The notes beneath the pieces are model-generated. The model saw only the letters and a program-made list of their open reading frames with translations, was not told the origin of the DNA and searched no databases. Made by a program: the position numbers and the translations under genes. A DNA stretch of 64,000 nt from Nageia nagi (Eukaryota; Pinophyta): positions 164,052,001-164,116,000 of the forward strand of contig JBITNC010000001.1 of assembly GCA_050084985.1 (NCBI GenBank). The letters are read 5' to 3'. Below are positions 10,661-21,053 of this stretch, piece after piece. Numbering within the stretch: position 1 is the first letter of the stretch; each line of letters opens with the position of its first letter.

Positions 10661-12755
10661 GTAACATAACCAAAAAATCATAAGGAAAAAAAATACTTCT
10701 AAACATCATCATCTACCACAATCTCAAGATATATAGTACCAAAAAGTTGCTCAAAAAATTAAAACAATACCTAGGGTAAGATGCCAATATACTCTTAACA
10801 AGGTTACTTTGTTTTATCTAAAAAATGGATCATATTATTAATGCTAAATTCATTAGAGTGAGGATTTTATGAATTTTCATACTTGGGTGGTGTTTGGAGC
10901 AATTTTAATTAGATTTATGGAGTTATTCTACTTGGAAATCTAGCATAAAAATAGACCACTCATATTTGGGAAGCTATAAATTTTTGTAGATACATCCAAT
11001 TGATTTGATTATTTTTCATTGGATATTCATCGAAGATACCTTTCCAACAAGTATATGCATGCCTACTTTGTTTAAGGTTTTGCCTTCATTCTCACCATTT
11101 TATTAGGAACTATCCTTTTCCAAAATACTACAAGAAGGGCATCCATGCCATGCTATTAGTCATTTAATGCGTCTACACCATGGGAATAATGAAATATTGG
11201 GGCAAGTGAAAGGTCACAACCATTTCAGGAAGGAAGATGAAATGTAGGGTAGTTAGATGACTATTTCAAATGAATAGTCATGATTTTTGAAGTAAATACC
11301 TTAGAAACTTTTTAGGAGTTGTTGAAGTTGGAGAAGGATTTGTTTCTAAATACTTTTGAAAGTAGAAATTTTTTTGTTCTCTTTATTTATGTGTGAATGC
11401 AATGTTTAATGATTATTTATTAATTTGAATTTGTAATTAGTATTGTATCATGAATTTTGGGGATATAGTTAAATAAATAATGAAGTTTCAAATCAATATT
11501 TGAGTATCCAAGTAATATATGGGCTTCTAGTGATTACAAATCAATATTTGGCTCACATCCCATATCCTTTCTTAAGAGTAACAATCATAGATAAAAAAGG
11601 GGTTCAATCATACCTAAGTAATCATTTTCAATTAACAAGGCATTTCAAAAGAATAAAAGATATCTCAAATTCAAAATTTAATAATCAATCATTTTCTTCC
11701 AAAACTACCAAAATAAAATAGCAATCAAAAGAACCAATAATATTAATTTCAAAGAAACCATCCCTTTAAAAGTGATGATTCCTTTTTAATGAAATTCAAA
11801 CCATAATGCAATAAATAAGATTTAGTCACTTTGTTGAGGCTCAAGAAGTGTTTATAAGTGTGACCTCCTTGGTTAAACATCATAAATATTCTTAATTAAT
11901 GGATTCACCTCCCCAAGATGGAATATAGCCAGTATGATGGAAGAAGTTAGGTAAATATTAAATGGCATGGAGAATCTTGTTATTAGGCATAATTATAAAG
12001 AGGCAAATATGGATATGGATGGGGTGGCATAAGTAGTTAACCTCCCCAATCTTATGATTTGGGAGAATAGTTTCCCTACCAATTTGCAAAGACAATGCAT
12101 GACATATTTGAATTAAAGGAAAATTTTCCCATGGTGTTGGTGCCAATTTTCAAATGGGCAAGAATGATGCTTTTGAAAAAAGTAGGTTAGAAGGTTTTAA
12201 AAAGGAAATATGATGAAAAAGGGCAAGATGTTAATAATCCCATATGGCAGGATTTTGAAAGGAGCCCACGTGTTTAGTAAATTGGACCACTTGGTGATAA
12301 ATTAGAATAATGTGGCAGCATGGGTAGGGAGGATTGAATCATATTATATGGACTAATGAGTACATGAAGTGGTGGTACTAGTAGGTTTGGAGGTATGTTA
12401 TCATGATGACTCACAACCCTAATAAAATGGTGACTTTAGGTGTGTAAGGGGAGGGGGGGTTTAAGGTTGAAAAGTTGGTCTGCATGATCTATAATAGGAA
12501 GGGAGGATCAAGGATTGGTACATGTGGTGATTATACAATCCCTCCTATCTACATCAACAACCATGATTTAGCCAGTCAAATCAGAGGTCTTGATTCACAT
12601 GAGTTGATGGTATCTCCCATATGAAGCTAAGAATATTTCTAGAACCACATCAACTATTTTAACATTGGTTGTTTTATTGGTAGGCCCCCTATTTGGATTT
12701 ATGATAAGTAGTTTACATGGATCTTAAGTGTAAGTGTGATTCCCCCTCTGAACCT
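10661..12755. other. No recognisable gene
   Basis: AT-rich. Short open stretches (11500-11721 plus, 11958-12146 minus) show no domain. From about 12200 composition becomes less AT-rich, leading into the relic at 12760. Confidence 0.4.
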
Positions 12756-12759
12756 TAGC

Positions 12760-13363
12760 TTGAACCTGCGATATTGGTACTCTTGAAGGATGTAAGGGGA
12801 ATACTGGACAAAGAGGGCTTATTAGATTTTATGAGAAAGTTTGATGGCCATGATAAGGATCTTTCTCATCAATTTATGATAATTCAGTATGGGGGAGAGG
12901 TTCAAGTGTTTGGAATTGGTTTCAAATTCAACTAGGTGGTTCTAAAGGAGGTCATTGAGTTGAAGGCTAAGGGTAACATTTTCCTTCGAGACAACCATAG
13001 TTTGAAGCTAGATAAGGCTAAAGATGAATATACCAGATTTCCTCTATGCTTAAATAGATAAGTTTTTCAATGATATGAAAAAATGGAAATGTGAAACTTC
13101 GATGCATTAAGGACTAATGAAGATGATATTTAAGTTTAAAGTCCACCAGTTGGGTGTTGCAAATCATTTTGATTTTAGTGAACCCCTACAACTCAGCAAG
13201 GAAAAGGAAATTATTTCAAAGCTAGAAGAGCCAAAACCTCTTAAGAGGGTTAAGATAGAAGCAGAGAAAAAGAAGGTGGAGATGCCACATCGCTACAATA
13301 TTTGCAAGGAAGAAAAATCTCAAACCTATGTGGAGTTGTCTAATGTGGATGAAGAGGAAGAGG
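12760..13363 (+). pseudogene. Decayed gag-like coding relic, cut by a copia LTR
   Basis: A frame beginning near 12760 reads about 100 codons with one stop. It includes 'LLKDVRGILDKEGLLDFM' and 'KFDGHDKDLSHQF'. A charged lysine/glutamate-rich stretch (13117-13363) follows in another frame. The 'F.GHD..L..QF' wording resembles N-terminal proteins of some plant LTR elements, from memory. I cannot name the family. The copia LTR beginning at 13364 interrupts it, so it predates that insertion. Confidence 0.35.
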
Positions 13364-13856
13364 AGTTAGAATGTATAATGCATTGTTGTAAAGGTTTTGT
13401 AATAATATTCTATGTAAGTTCACTAATACTTAAGGGTATCATTTGATGCCTTAAGTATTTAAGTGAATATGATAATGTAACTTTTCCTACACTCCATGTC
13501 ATGAGCATGCCTCTTGGGTAAAAGGATGTGCATGTCATGCTTTTGTACATTGGATAAAAGGGTGATCCAAAGAGGGATTTTGTCCTATAAATAGAAGGCT
13601 CCCTCTTTATGATCATACATCAATTTATGGAGTAAATTTGTGCTAGAGGATAGTGTTTAGGAGTTGATATTAAAAGGATTGTAAGAGAGTTGTATTTATG
13701 ACTGAAGTAAAAATCTAGTTAGTGGATGTACTCCTAGTTGGAGGAACCACTTACATCTTGTGTTATATTTGTGAGATTTCTTTGTGAGTTTGTTTGATGT
13801 GTATTGTGAGATTTCATGTGATCTTAGGGATATAGAGTTGTTTAGTTTATAGTTCA
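13364..13856 (+). repeat. 5' LTR of copia element A
   Basis: About 493 bp. The start 'AGTTAGAATGTATAATGC' corresponds to TGTTAGAATTTATAATGC in the copy at 39675, so the first base is mutated. It contains the shared 'CTATAAATAG' TATA (about 13586) and the GTGG...CCAC hairpin (13721-13751). The end near 13856 is placed by comparison with the minus-strand LTR at 33980-34462; the primer site after it is degraded. Confidence 0.75.
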
Positions 13857-14716
13857 ACTTTCTCATTTAAAAAAAAAAGTAAAAAGGAGGAAAATTTTAT
13901 GATTTTTACTTAAATATTTTAGATCCTTATACAAATATTATTTTAATTAGAAAATTTTATGCAAATTTAACTTATGCAAATTAGGGAAATAATGCATGTT
14001 TATGACTCTTAAAATATTTGCTTTAAATTCTTTATGAATGGACTAGTTCTTATGAAGAAATAATGCATGCTTACTTAAATTTTTGAAGTTATGGAATAAT
14101 GCATGCTTAATTTTTTTTAATGAATTGATGCATGCTTAATACTTATTTCTTTAAGTATTTTTCTTATGCAAAGTTAAAAGGACTTATGCAAATTATGGAC
14201 CTATGTAAAGATGTCCTTTAGGGGTTAGTAAACAAAACCCATTGGACTCTTAAGCTTCCAAGTTATGAATGGATGATGTTTAATTTTAAAGCACTTTACT
14301 TCATGTTTAGCACTTTTGCTTTATTTACTTATGCAAACAAAACATAAACATTGAAATGAGCAACCCCTAAAATGAACACATTCGTACATACATTCTATAA
14401 CATAACTTGTTTGGGAGCTATGAGATGAGGACAGGTAGACTGGAGCCTTTAAGTCTAACAATCCAAGTGGTGAAAAGTTCATACTTCTCAATTGCCCCTA
14501 AGTACTTTGTTAGTCTGGATATAACTCTAATAGGTGGACAGGCATGTGTGTAGTGATACCACATGTCTGCATGTCCATTCAAGGATTATTCTAATAACCT
14601 AATAAGATATCTTAAAACCTAATCAAGATTAATAATTTGGTCAATCCAATAAACATCATAACCTTGAAAAATAGTAGGTACTTCTTGTGAGAAAGTATAA
14701 AATTGACCAAGGTGAA
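13857..14716 (+). other. Copia A leader (noncoding), first part
   Basis: Noncoding sequence colinear with 52610-53400 and, inverted, with about 31260-32215. It contains a cluster of GCATGC words (13990-14140) and the conserved stretch around 14500-14600 ('ggacaggcatgtgtgtagtg', 'accacatgtctgcatgtcc'). It ends in GGTGAA, the target of the nested insertion. Confidence 0.75.
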
Positions 14717-15447
14717 TGTAATGTACCAAAAATAAATATTTTTTGTAAATGTCTCCTACACTTAATTATAAAAGTGAAAAAGAAGTTCATGTGACTAGGA
14801 GACATAACTTAAGTTGTGTTTATTTATGTTTTATATTTTTATTTTGTAATAGGGCACTTTAAGTGATTTTAGGGTTGGGAGATGTCAACTCCAAATTAGA
14901 ATATGAGCTTATAAAATGGAAGTGGGCATCCCATTTGAGAAAGCTTGTGGATCATCTATTTTATTATTTTTGAGTGAAGGAGATTCCTTTCTCAACCCAA
15001 GTGTGCACGTATTCATGCATATTTGGATCTCAAGGGTTGTGGGCCTTAGTTTTAGGGGTGTTTGTACACCGAGAGCTAAAGGTAGCTATTGCTTAGGAGA
15101 CTTCAAGAGTTGTGGGCCTCAATCTTGGGGATGCTTGCACATCTAGAGTTGGAGGTAGTAATTTCTTGGAGAGATCTTGAGGGTTGGAGGCCTTACATGG
15201 GAGCCTAGCCTCATTCTGTTGCATCATTTTTAGATCTGGCCAATTTGTGGCATTTTTGTGAGCTTGGATTTGCATGTCGCACTTCAACTATTGTATTAGT
15301 TTGACATCATTTTTTAATAAAATTCCTTGGCTGATTCTCTCCATTATTTTGCATATTTTTCTGAGTTTTGACATTATTCCTTGGCTGCAAGTTTATTTCT
15401 ATGTTTTGAGCATTCACTTGAGCAATAAAAATAAAAGGAACATCACA
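14717..15447 (+). repeat. 5' LTR of the PDS5-carrying element
   Basis: 731 bp, from TGTAATGTACC to AACATCACA. It contains two related units of the 'caagrgttgtgggcct' kind (about 15031-15110) and an A/T-rich 5' third. An AATAAAA-type signal is near 15423. Confidence 0.93.
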
Positions 15448-15449
15448 AG

Positions 15450-15459
15450 CAGTATCAGA
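15450..15459 (+). other. Primer-binding site of the PDS5-carrying element
   Basis: GTATCAGAGC follows the LTR after three bases. It matches the core of the initiator-Met primer site (TGGTATCAGAGC) with its first two bases changed. Confidence 0.7.
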
Positions 15460-16420
15460 GCTTGGATCTTGCCAACCTGTGGTTAGATCTAACATTTTTC
15501 AAAGATTTGGACTTAATGTTTCTGCAAAAAATTTAGATCTTCAGTTTCTAGCATCTGGGTGTTGAATATTTTTGGGGGATCTAATAGATCAAGGAGGTTT
15601 GCATTTTAAAAGCAATTTTCAAGGTTTAAAACACATTTTTTAAAGAAAATCTGCATTCCTAGACTAAGTTGTCTAGGGTTGAGAGATAAGAATTGTAGGA
15701 TTGAAAGCTATTTTCAAACATAGAAAGTCTTGATCTATTATTCTAGCTAGTCAAAAAAATTTTGCTCAAGGATTCTAGGTAGAATTGGAGTTTTGAGTAA
15801 AAAATTTCTGCATAATTTTTATATCTAGTATTTTTTAGTGTTTTTCAATTATGGGTATCTCAATTTTAGAGTTTTTTAGAATTAGGGTTGCCAATTTTAT
15901 GGTGAAAATCATTTGGGGTATTGCAAATTCTTAGTAATTTGTTTGGTTGCAGAAAGAAACCCTAATTTCGTGGGTGTCAGGAAACCCTACTTTGAGGGGC
16001 CATTTGAGGCTAATTTTAGAGTTCCAACGTCAGATCTAGCATACTAAGCCAAACATCTAACCCTAAGGGGTATTTTTGAGCACTTTGTATGCAATTTTAA
16101 GCTTCTAGAAGGGTCCTTTTGAGGAAAAAAAGAAAAGTGACATTTTTAAATATTCTAGCAGGTGAAAGCATTTATGGGGTGGATTTGAATACCCATTAAG
16201 GCTTACTTTGCATTGCTACCCTCAAAAAAATTCTACAAAAATGTTTGGTATGAGATCTAGCATTTCGTATGATTTTTTACCAATTTTCAGAAATTAAATT
16301 GCAAAAATAGGGTTTGCAAAATTATTGTAGAGTTTTTTAGTTTTGGACTATCTAGGTTTTGTAGTTTGGTATTTGGTTGAAGCAAAGGTTTTTGGGGGTT
16401 GAATTGGTTAATGGTGGATC
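15460..16420 (+). other. Leader of the PDS5-carrying element
   Basis: About 960 bp of noncoding sequence between the primer site and the first ATG-led frame. It is rich in T, with many 'tctagcat' and 'gggttg' words. No coding stretch is recognisable. It probably serves as the 5' untranslated leader. Confidence 0.6.
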
Positions 16421-17485
16421 ATGGCACTAGTTGGCAAAAAAGAGGTGATTAAAAGGCTCAATTATGCCAGTGAAAAAATTAGAATTCTCTTTCAACCAAA
16501 AGATGCTCTTATTTGCATCTTAGAAGAAGTAGAGGATTGTCTACATATGATGGATGAGCCACATGCAGATTTAATTCCAATGGTAAAATCATTAGGCAAG
16601 GTGAAATGGTTGAACCACAAGGATAAGGAACTAAGAATTATGGTTGCTTCATGTTTGTGTAAAATATTGCAAATTTATGCACCTAGAACTCCTTATGATG
16701 ACAACACATTGAGAGCAATATTTCAGCTATTGGTTGATAGTTTTGAGGGTTTAGGAAATGTTTCAAATTCTCATTTTGCTAGAAGGGTTTCTTTACTTGA
16801 AATATTTGCAAAAATTAGAATGGGAAATCTTTTGTTATATTTGGGAATGGATGAATTAATCTACCAAATGTTTCATCACTTCATTGCATCAGCAAGACAA
16901 AAGCATGCTAATAATGTCATTTCAGCCATGAGAGATATTATGGTCTTAATTATAAATGAAGGTGATTATATTTACCAACCACTCTTGTCCATGTTATTGG
17001 ATGTTTGGAGGAGAAATTTGATTTCTACTGCAACTACCCATTATTTGGTTGATAGTGTTGTAAAATAGTGTGAAAAGAAGTTGAAATGCTTCTTTGGAAA
17101 TGAAGGGTCTAAGGATGATTCTACAGATTTTTCCCTTAATGATAAGGACTATGTTGATGAATTAGCTTTGGAAAATATGGAAAAAATTGAAACTGTCCAT
17201 CAAAAAGAAGAGCTTGAGGTAATTTGTGCAAAAAATTCTGAAGTTGTTTCCACCATTGAAACAGAAGAAGGCCAAATAGAAAATTTTGAAGGAGAACATA
17301 ATGAAGACATTTCAACATTGGAGCATGGTTCATCTTGCATGGCTGATTACATTCAAGAGATTGGTAATAGAGATGTCACTCTTTCACATGAGGTATGTTT
17401 CAAAAAGACCCAAAATACTTCATTTTGTACACTTTTGGGAATGAAATCAATGAAGAACATAATAATTGCATTGGAGAATTTTTAG
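16421..17485 (+). pseudogene. PDS5-like sister-chromatid-cohesion cofactor fragment (captured)
   Basis: One frame of 355 codons with a single internal TAG (17066-17068). The first 215 codons match the N-terminal HEAT-repeat region of plant PDS5 proteins. The clearest marks are 'MVASCLCKILQIYAPRTPYD', then 'FQLLVDSFEGL', 'FARRVSLLEIFAKIR' and 'MFHHFIASARQKH'. Family members read VASCI.EI.RI.AP..PYDD and I..SFE.L......Y.KR..ILE..AKVR. After the TAG, 'CEKKLKCFF' matches the PDS5 stretch C..KL. A Glu/Asp-rich segment follows, like the acidic region after the HEAT repeats. PDS5 binds cohesin and regulates its loading and release; host copies act in the nucleus. No intron interrupts the homologous part, which suggests capture from spliced RNA. 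It sits where gag should be. It could be a dead fragment, but the open frame is far longer than chance in this composition. Confidence 0.8.
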
Positions 17486-17606
17486 TTAGTGACAATTGAA
17501 TGGAGTTAAGAGAGATTTCCAAATTGAGTCCTTTGATGATCTCATTCCTTGCAATAAAGTAGTAAAGAATATAAAAATCAGCTTTGGAAACTATGAGAGT
17601 GATTAG

Positions 17607-17760
17607 CAATTCTTTGTTTTTCCATTGGGTTGTGTGCCTCATATGGTTTTGGGAGTCCAATGGCTTTGGTCTCTTGGTGATTATTTTACCAATTATCAAA
17701 AATTGGAATTAAAATTTGTACTAGATGGCGAGAGTATAGTGCTACAAGGAATTAGGAAAA
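17607..17760 (+). pseudogene. Ty3/gypsy protease C-terminal remnant
   Basis: Opens the next frame: 'FFVFPLG' then 'MVLGVQWLWSLGDYFTNYQK', 'LELKFVLDG' and 'IVLQGI'. This is the typical end of plant Ty3/gypsy aspartic protease (..LPLGG.D.VLGVQWL..LG....DF..L...F...G..V.L.G). The catalytic DSG part upstream is not visible in frame. It shows that the element derives from a gypsy-type ancestor and that the PDS5 fragment replaced gag upstream of protease. Confidence 0.75.
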
Positions 17761-19946
17761 ACACATCCAAAGTTGCATGCAAAATTTTGGAAGTTTCATA
17801 CAAGTACATGGGAGGAGGACAACTCTTTGATATTCCATGTGAAGGTAAATTTACTACATCCATGGTTCCTTCAAATAAAATGCTGATTATTCTCATGTGG
17901 ATGCATGATAGAATGTGTAGAACACTCCCGACATGGAACATTATAGAGAAAGATACTTTTTCATGGTCATATGTGGTATCTTTCCATCTCTTTTTATGGC
18001 TTTCATTGGTATACACATTATTGATTCTATTTTCATATTTGGAGTTATTGTTTGGAGCCTTATATGTGGAAAGAATTGCACAAAATTCTCACTTGATGGC
18101 AACCTATGAATTTGATAAAGAAATCAAAAAAATTAAAGTAGGAAATGTGGACAATTGGTACACTTGTCACCTCACAATTCCACATGACATTCTCAGCTAT
18201 TTAGATAGTTGGGATAGCCAACAAAAAAGTATCATAATTGAAAGAATTCAACGGATTGTAGTTGCATTGTTGATGAAGTTTTGGAATAGCAAAAAGGGGA
18301 TTGATTCCACACTTTATTGGGACACTTGCACATACTTGGAACATGGTTTGAAAGATAAATGGGATGAATGGGTTGCACTTCTTGTTGAACCTTGGCATAC
18401 ATTGGTTCATAATTTTGTCTTGATGATTTTTGATTTCATTTTGAGAATGTGTAACAGTTATAGATGGGAAACTAATCATTTCATTTTTAGATTGTTGGAG
18501 TTAGAAGACACTTTGAGCACTTCATGGGTCTTGAAGAAGCACTTAGGCAGTCTTGATTGCATTTTTTCTACTTTTATACAGTTCATAGCACTTGTGAAAA
18601 CTCTTGAGCACACTTTGGAGCCCTTGTACATCTTCAATTCATGTTTGATTTGGAGCACACTACATTGGAGGATTTCAAGTTGGTATTTGATTATTGACAT
18701 GCATAAGATGGCATACAGTTTTGAGATTGCAGAAGTTACATAGGAAACTAATTTGATTTGTGTGTTTCTTTGGGCATGCACAAAGGCAAGTTTTATATAT
18801 ACTTGTCAAAACATTAGTACATCTTCCTTCATGTTTTGTACTCCACTTTGCAAGACATTTTGGACTGTTCTGATGACAAATGGCTTGGTTGCAATTCACA
18901 TGAATATGGTTGTACATTGCATGATATTTGATGCAATAAGATTTGAGACTGCTACGCATGAGTTGAAAAATTGCATATGTGTTCATTTTATCAACTTAGG
19001 AAAAGTAAGATCAAAAAATTTCATATGTAAAGGTGCCTCAATCAGTTATAGAAGGAAAAAGAAGATAAATTTGAACTTGAGAATCCACAGAAACATTCTA
19101 AATAGGTACAAGTTGAATTCTAATTTTTATGACAGCTGCACACTATTTCTTTTTAAGCATGATTTGGATGAGCTTATTGATAGGAAACTTGGTAAGTTTC
19201 AAAAATTAGTGTCTTGTGGTGATGCCAACCTCCACACATTTGGGAAGGTAACTTACTTTCATTTTGCCATGAATTTGAGTTATACACTTTTTGCATTGGC
19301 TGGTTTTGAAGGTGTATTCTCGGTTGTAGCAGCACATAGTCATATTTGTCTTAAGAGTGAACATGAAATTATGAAGACATATTCATCCATGGTATGCACA
19401 TTCAATTCAAGGTTACTACAATAGCATGAAGGGCCATTGAAAATGGCATGTATATTGAGTGTTGTAAAGAAAAACATTCCTAATGTTCTTAATGTTTGGC
19501 TTGGTTTAGAAGTCATATGGGAGGAAGTAAAATGGATGTATGGCTATGATAATACTACTGTACATACAATTTTTAGTCTCTATTTTCTTGGTATGATTTA
19601 TAGCTACACTTCATTTATGCATGGCACATTGATGGGAAATAATCAAAGCATAAGTGTAGATAATTGTGAGTCATTTATGGCTATTGGAAAGAGAAAATTA
19701 GACCTGTTACTCTTACATTGCAGCCTCTTTCTCAAAACCCCAATCAGTATTATTATTGGTTGGTTGATGCTCATGCATAGTACAACTATAAGGGATGGAG
19801 AATCACTCAATTTGGCTACATTTTGGGAGTACAAACACCATGATTTTAATATTGTTATCAGAAAATCAACCTTGTTATGCATTCAAAATGGACTTGGTAA
19901 TAAAGAAACAATATGGGGTTTTGACACACATAAGTGTTTGAGATAG
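17625..19946 (+). CDS. Long unidentified frame of the PDS5-carrying element (broken by two TAGs)
   Basis: One frame of about 774 codons, interrupted only by TAG at 18741-18743 and 19422-19424 and ending in TAG at 19944. In DNA this AT-rich a random frame would hit dozens of stops, so it was probably protein-coding until recently. Beyond the protease tail (first about 45 codons) I recognise no reverse transcriptase (no YVDD-type motif), RNase H or integrase. It is rich in Leu, Ile, Phe and Trp, with hydrophobic stretches near 17985-18060. It could be a strongly diverged pol, a second captured gene or a fusion. The coding call rests on frame length only. Confidence 0.4.
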
Positions 19947-20011
19947 TTTGGGTATAGTATTAATGAAATTATGAACCATCCAACATTACAATTGCTTGAG
20001 GATAAGCAAAT

Positions 20012-20025
20012 TTGAGGAGGGTGGA
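20012..20025 (+). other. Polypurine tract of the PDS5-carrying element
   Basis: 'TTGAGGAGGGTGGA' just upstream of the 3' LTR, preceded by 'gaggataagcaaa'. This wording is common before gypsy 3' LTRs. It is the expected plus-strand primer. Confidence 0.7.
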
Positions 20026-20027
20026 CT

Positions 20028-20761
20028 TGTAATGTACCAAAAATAAATATTTTTTGTAAATGTCTCCTACACTTAATTATAAAAGTGAAAAAGGAGTTCA
20101 TGTGATTAGGATACATAACTTAAGTTGTGTTTATTTATGTTTTATATTTTTATTTTGTAATAGGGCACTTTAAGTGATTTTAGGGTTGGGAGATGTCAAC
20201 TCCAAATTAGAATATGAGCTTATAAAATGGAAGTTGGCATCCCATTTGAGAAAGCTTATGGACCATCTATTTTATTATTTTTGAGTGAAGGAGATTCCTT
20301 TTTCAACCCAAGTGTACACGTGTTCATGCATATTTAGATCTCAAGGGTTGTGGGCCTTAGTCTTGGGGGTGTTTGTACACCTAGAGCTAAAGGTAGTTAT
20401 TGCTTGGGAGACTTCAGGATTTTTGGGCCTCAATCTTGGGGATGCTTGCACATCTAGAGTTGGAGGTAGCGATTTCTTGGAGAGATCTTGAGGGTTGGAG
20501 GCATTACATGGGAGCCTAGCCTCATTCTGTTGCATCATTTTCAGATCTAGCCAATTTACGACATTTTTGTGAGCTTGGATTTGTATTTGTGGCACTTCAG
20601 CTATTGTATTAGTTTGAAATCATTTTTTTAATAAAATTCCTTAGCTAATTCTCTCCATTATTTTGCATATTCTTCTAAGTTTTGACATTGTTCCTTGGCT
20701 GCAAGTTTATTTCTATATTTTGAGCATTCACTTGAGCAATAAAAATAAAAGGAACATCACA
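20028..20761 (+). repeat. 3' LTR of the PDS5-carrying element
   Basis: 734 bp copy of 14717-15447 with about 38 differences, most of them transitions, plus a few small indels near 20590-20635. It is directly followed by the second copy of GTGAA. Confidence 0.93.
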
Positions 20762-21053
20762 GTGAACTGGTTTAGGATTGGTAGTACTTGGGCTCCTCAT
20801 GTGTGAGCATCCAAGTGAAGGCCTAATTTTAGATAAAAAAAAGCCTCAACAATGTCACTCTACATCTATGGTTCTTGAGATGAGAAATGTATTTGGGTAC
20901 ATAGATTATTTAAGTTGTAAAATATTTGCACTTGTGAATCAAATCATGCATGTATTTTATGTTAAAATTAACATGTGTTTTTTACTTGGTTAAAACTTAA
21001 CATATAATATTGTTAACCAAATGCTTATTATTTTTCATATTCTTATGTAGAAA
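20762..21053 (+). other. Copia A leader, second part
   Basis: Resumes the leader interrupted at 14716. 'gtgaactggtttaggattgg' and 'ccaagtgaaggcctaatt' match 53392-53460 of the copy at 49934. Noncoding. Confidence 0.8.

Larger units (their letters stand above)
14717..20761 (+). mobile_element. LTR retrotransposon carrying a PDS5-like gene fragment
   Basis: A complete 6,045 bp element. LTRs at 14717-15447 and 20028-20761 are both TG...CA. A primer-like site (GTATCAGAGC) lies just after the first LTR and a purine-rich tract just before the second. A perfect 5 bp target duplication GTGAA (14712-14716, 20762-20766) flanks it. The LTRs differ at about 38 of about 731 positions by eye (about 95% identity). 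It sits in the leader of copia element A, same strand. The 4.6 kb interior has no recognisable reverse transcriptase, RNase H or integrase. It holds a PDS5-like frame, a Ty3/gypsy protease tail and a long unknown frame, so it is non-autonomous. Confidence 0.9.

Noticed and set aside
18201-18986. Three minus-strand frames of 92-103 codons opposite the unknown frame
   Set aside because: They mirror a much longer plus-strand frame and are Cys/His-rich without a defined motif; treated as shadows.
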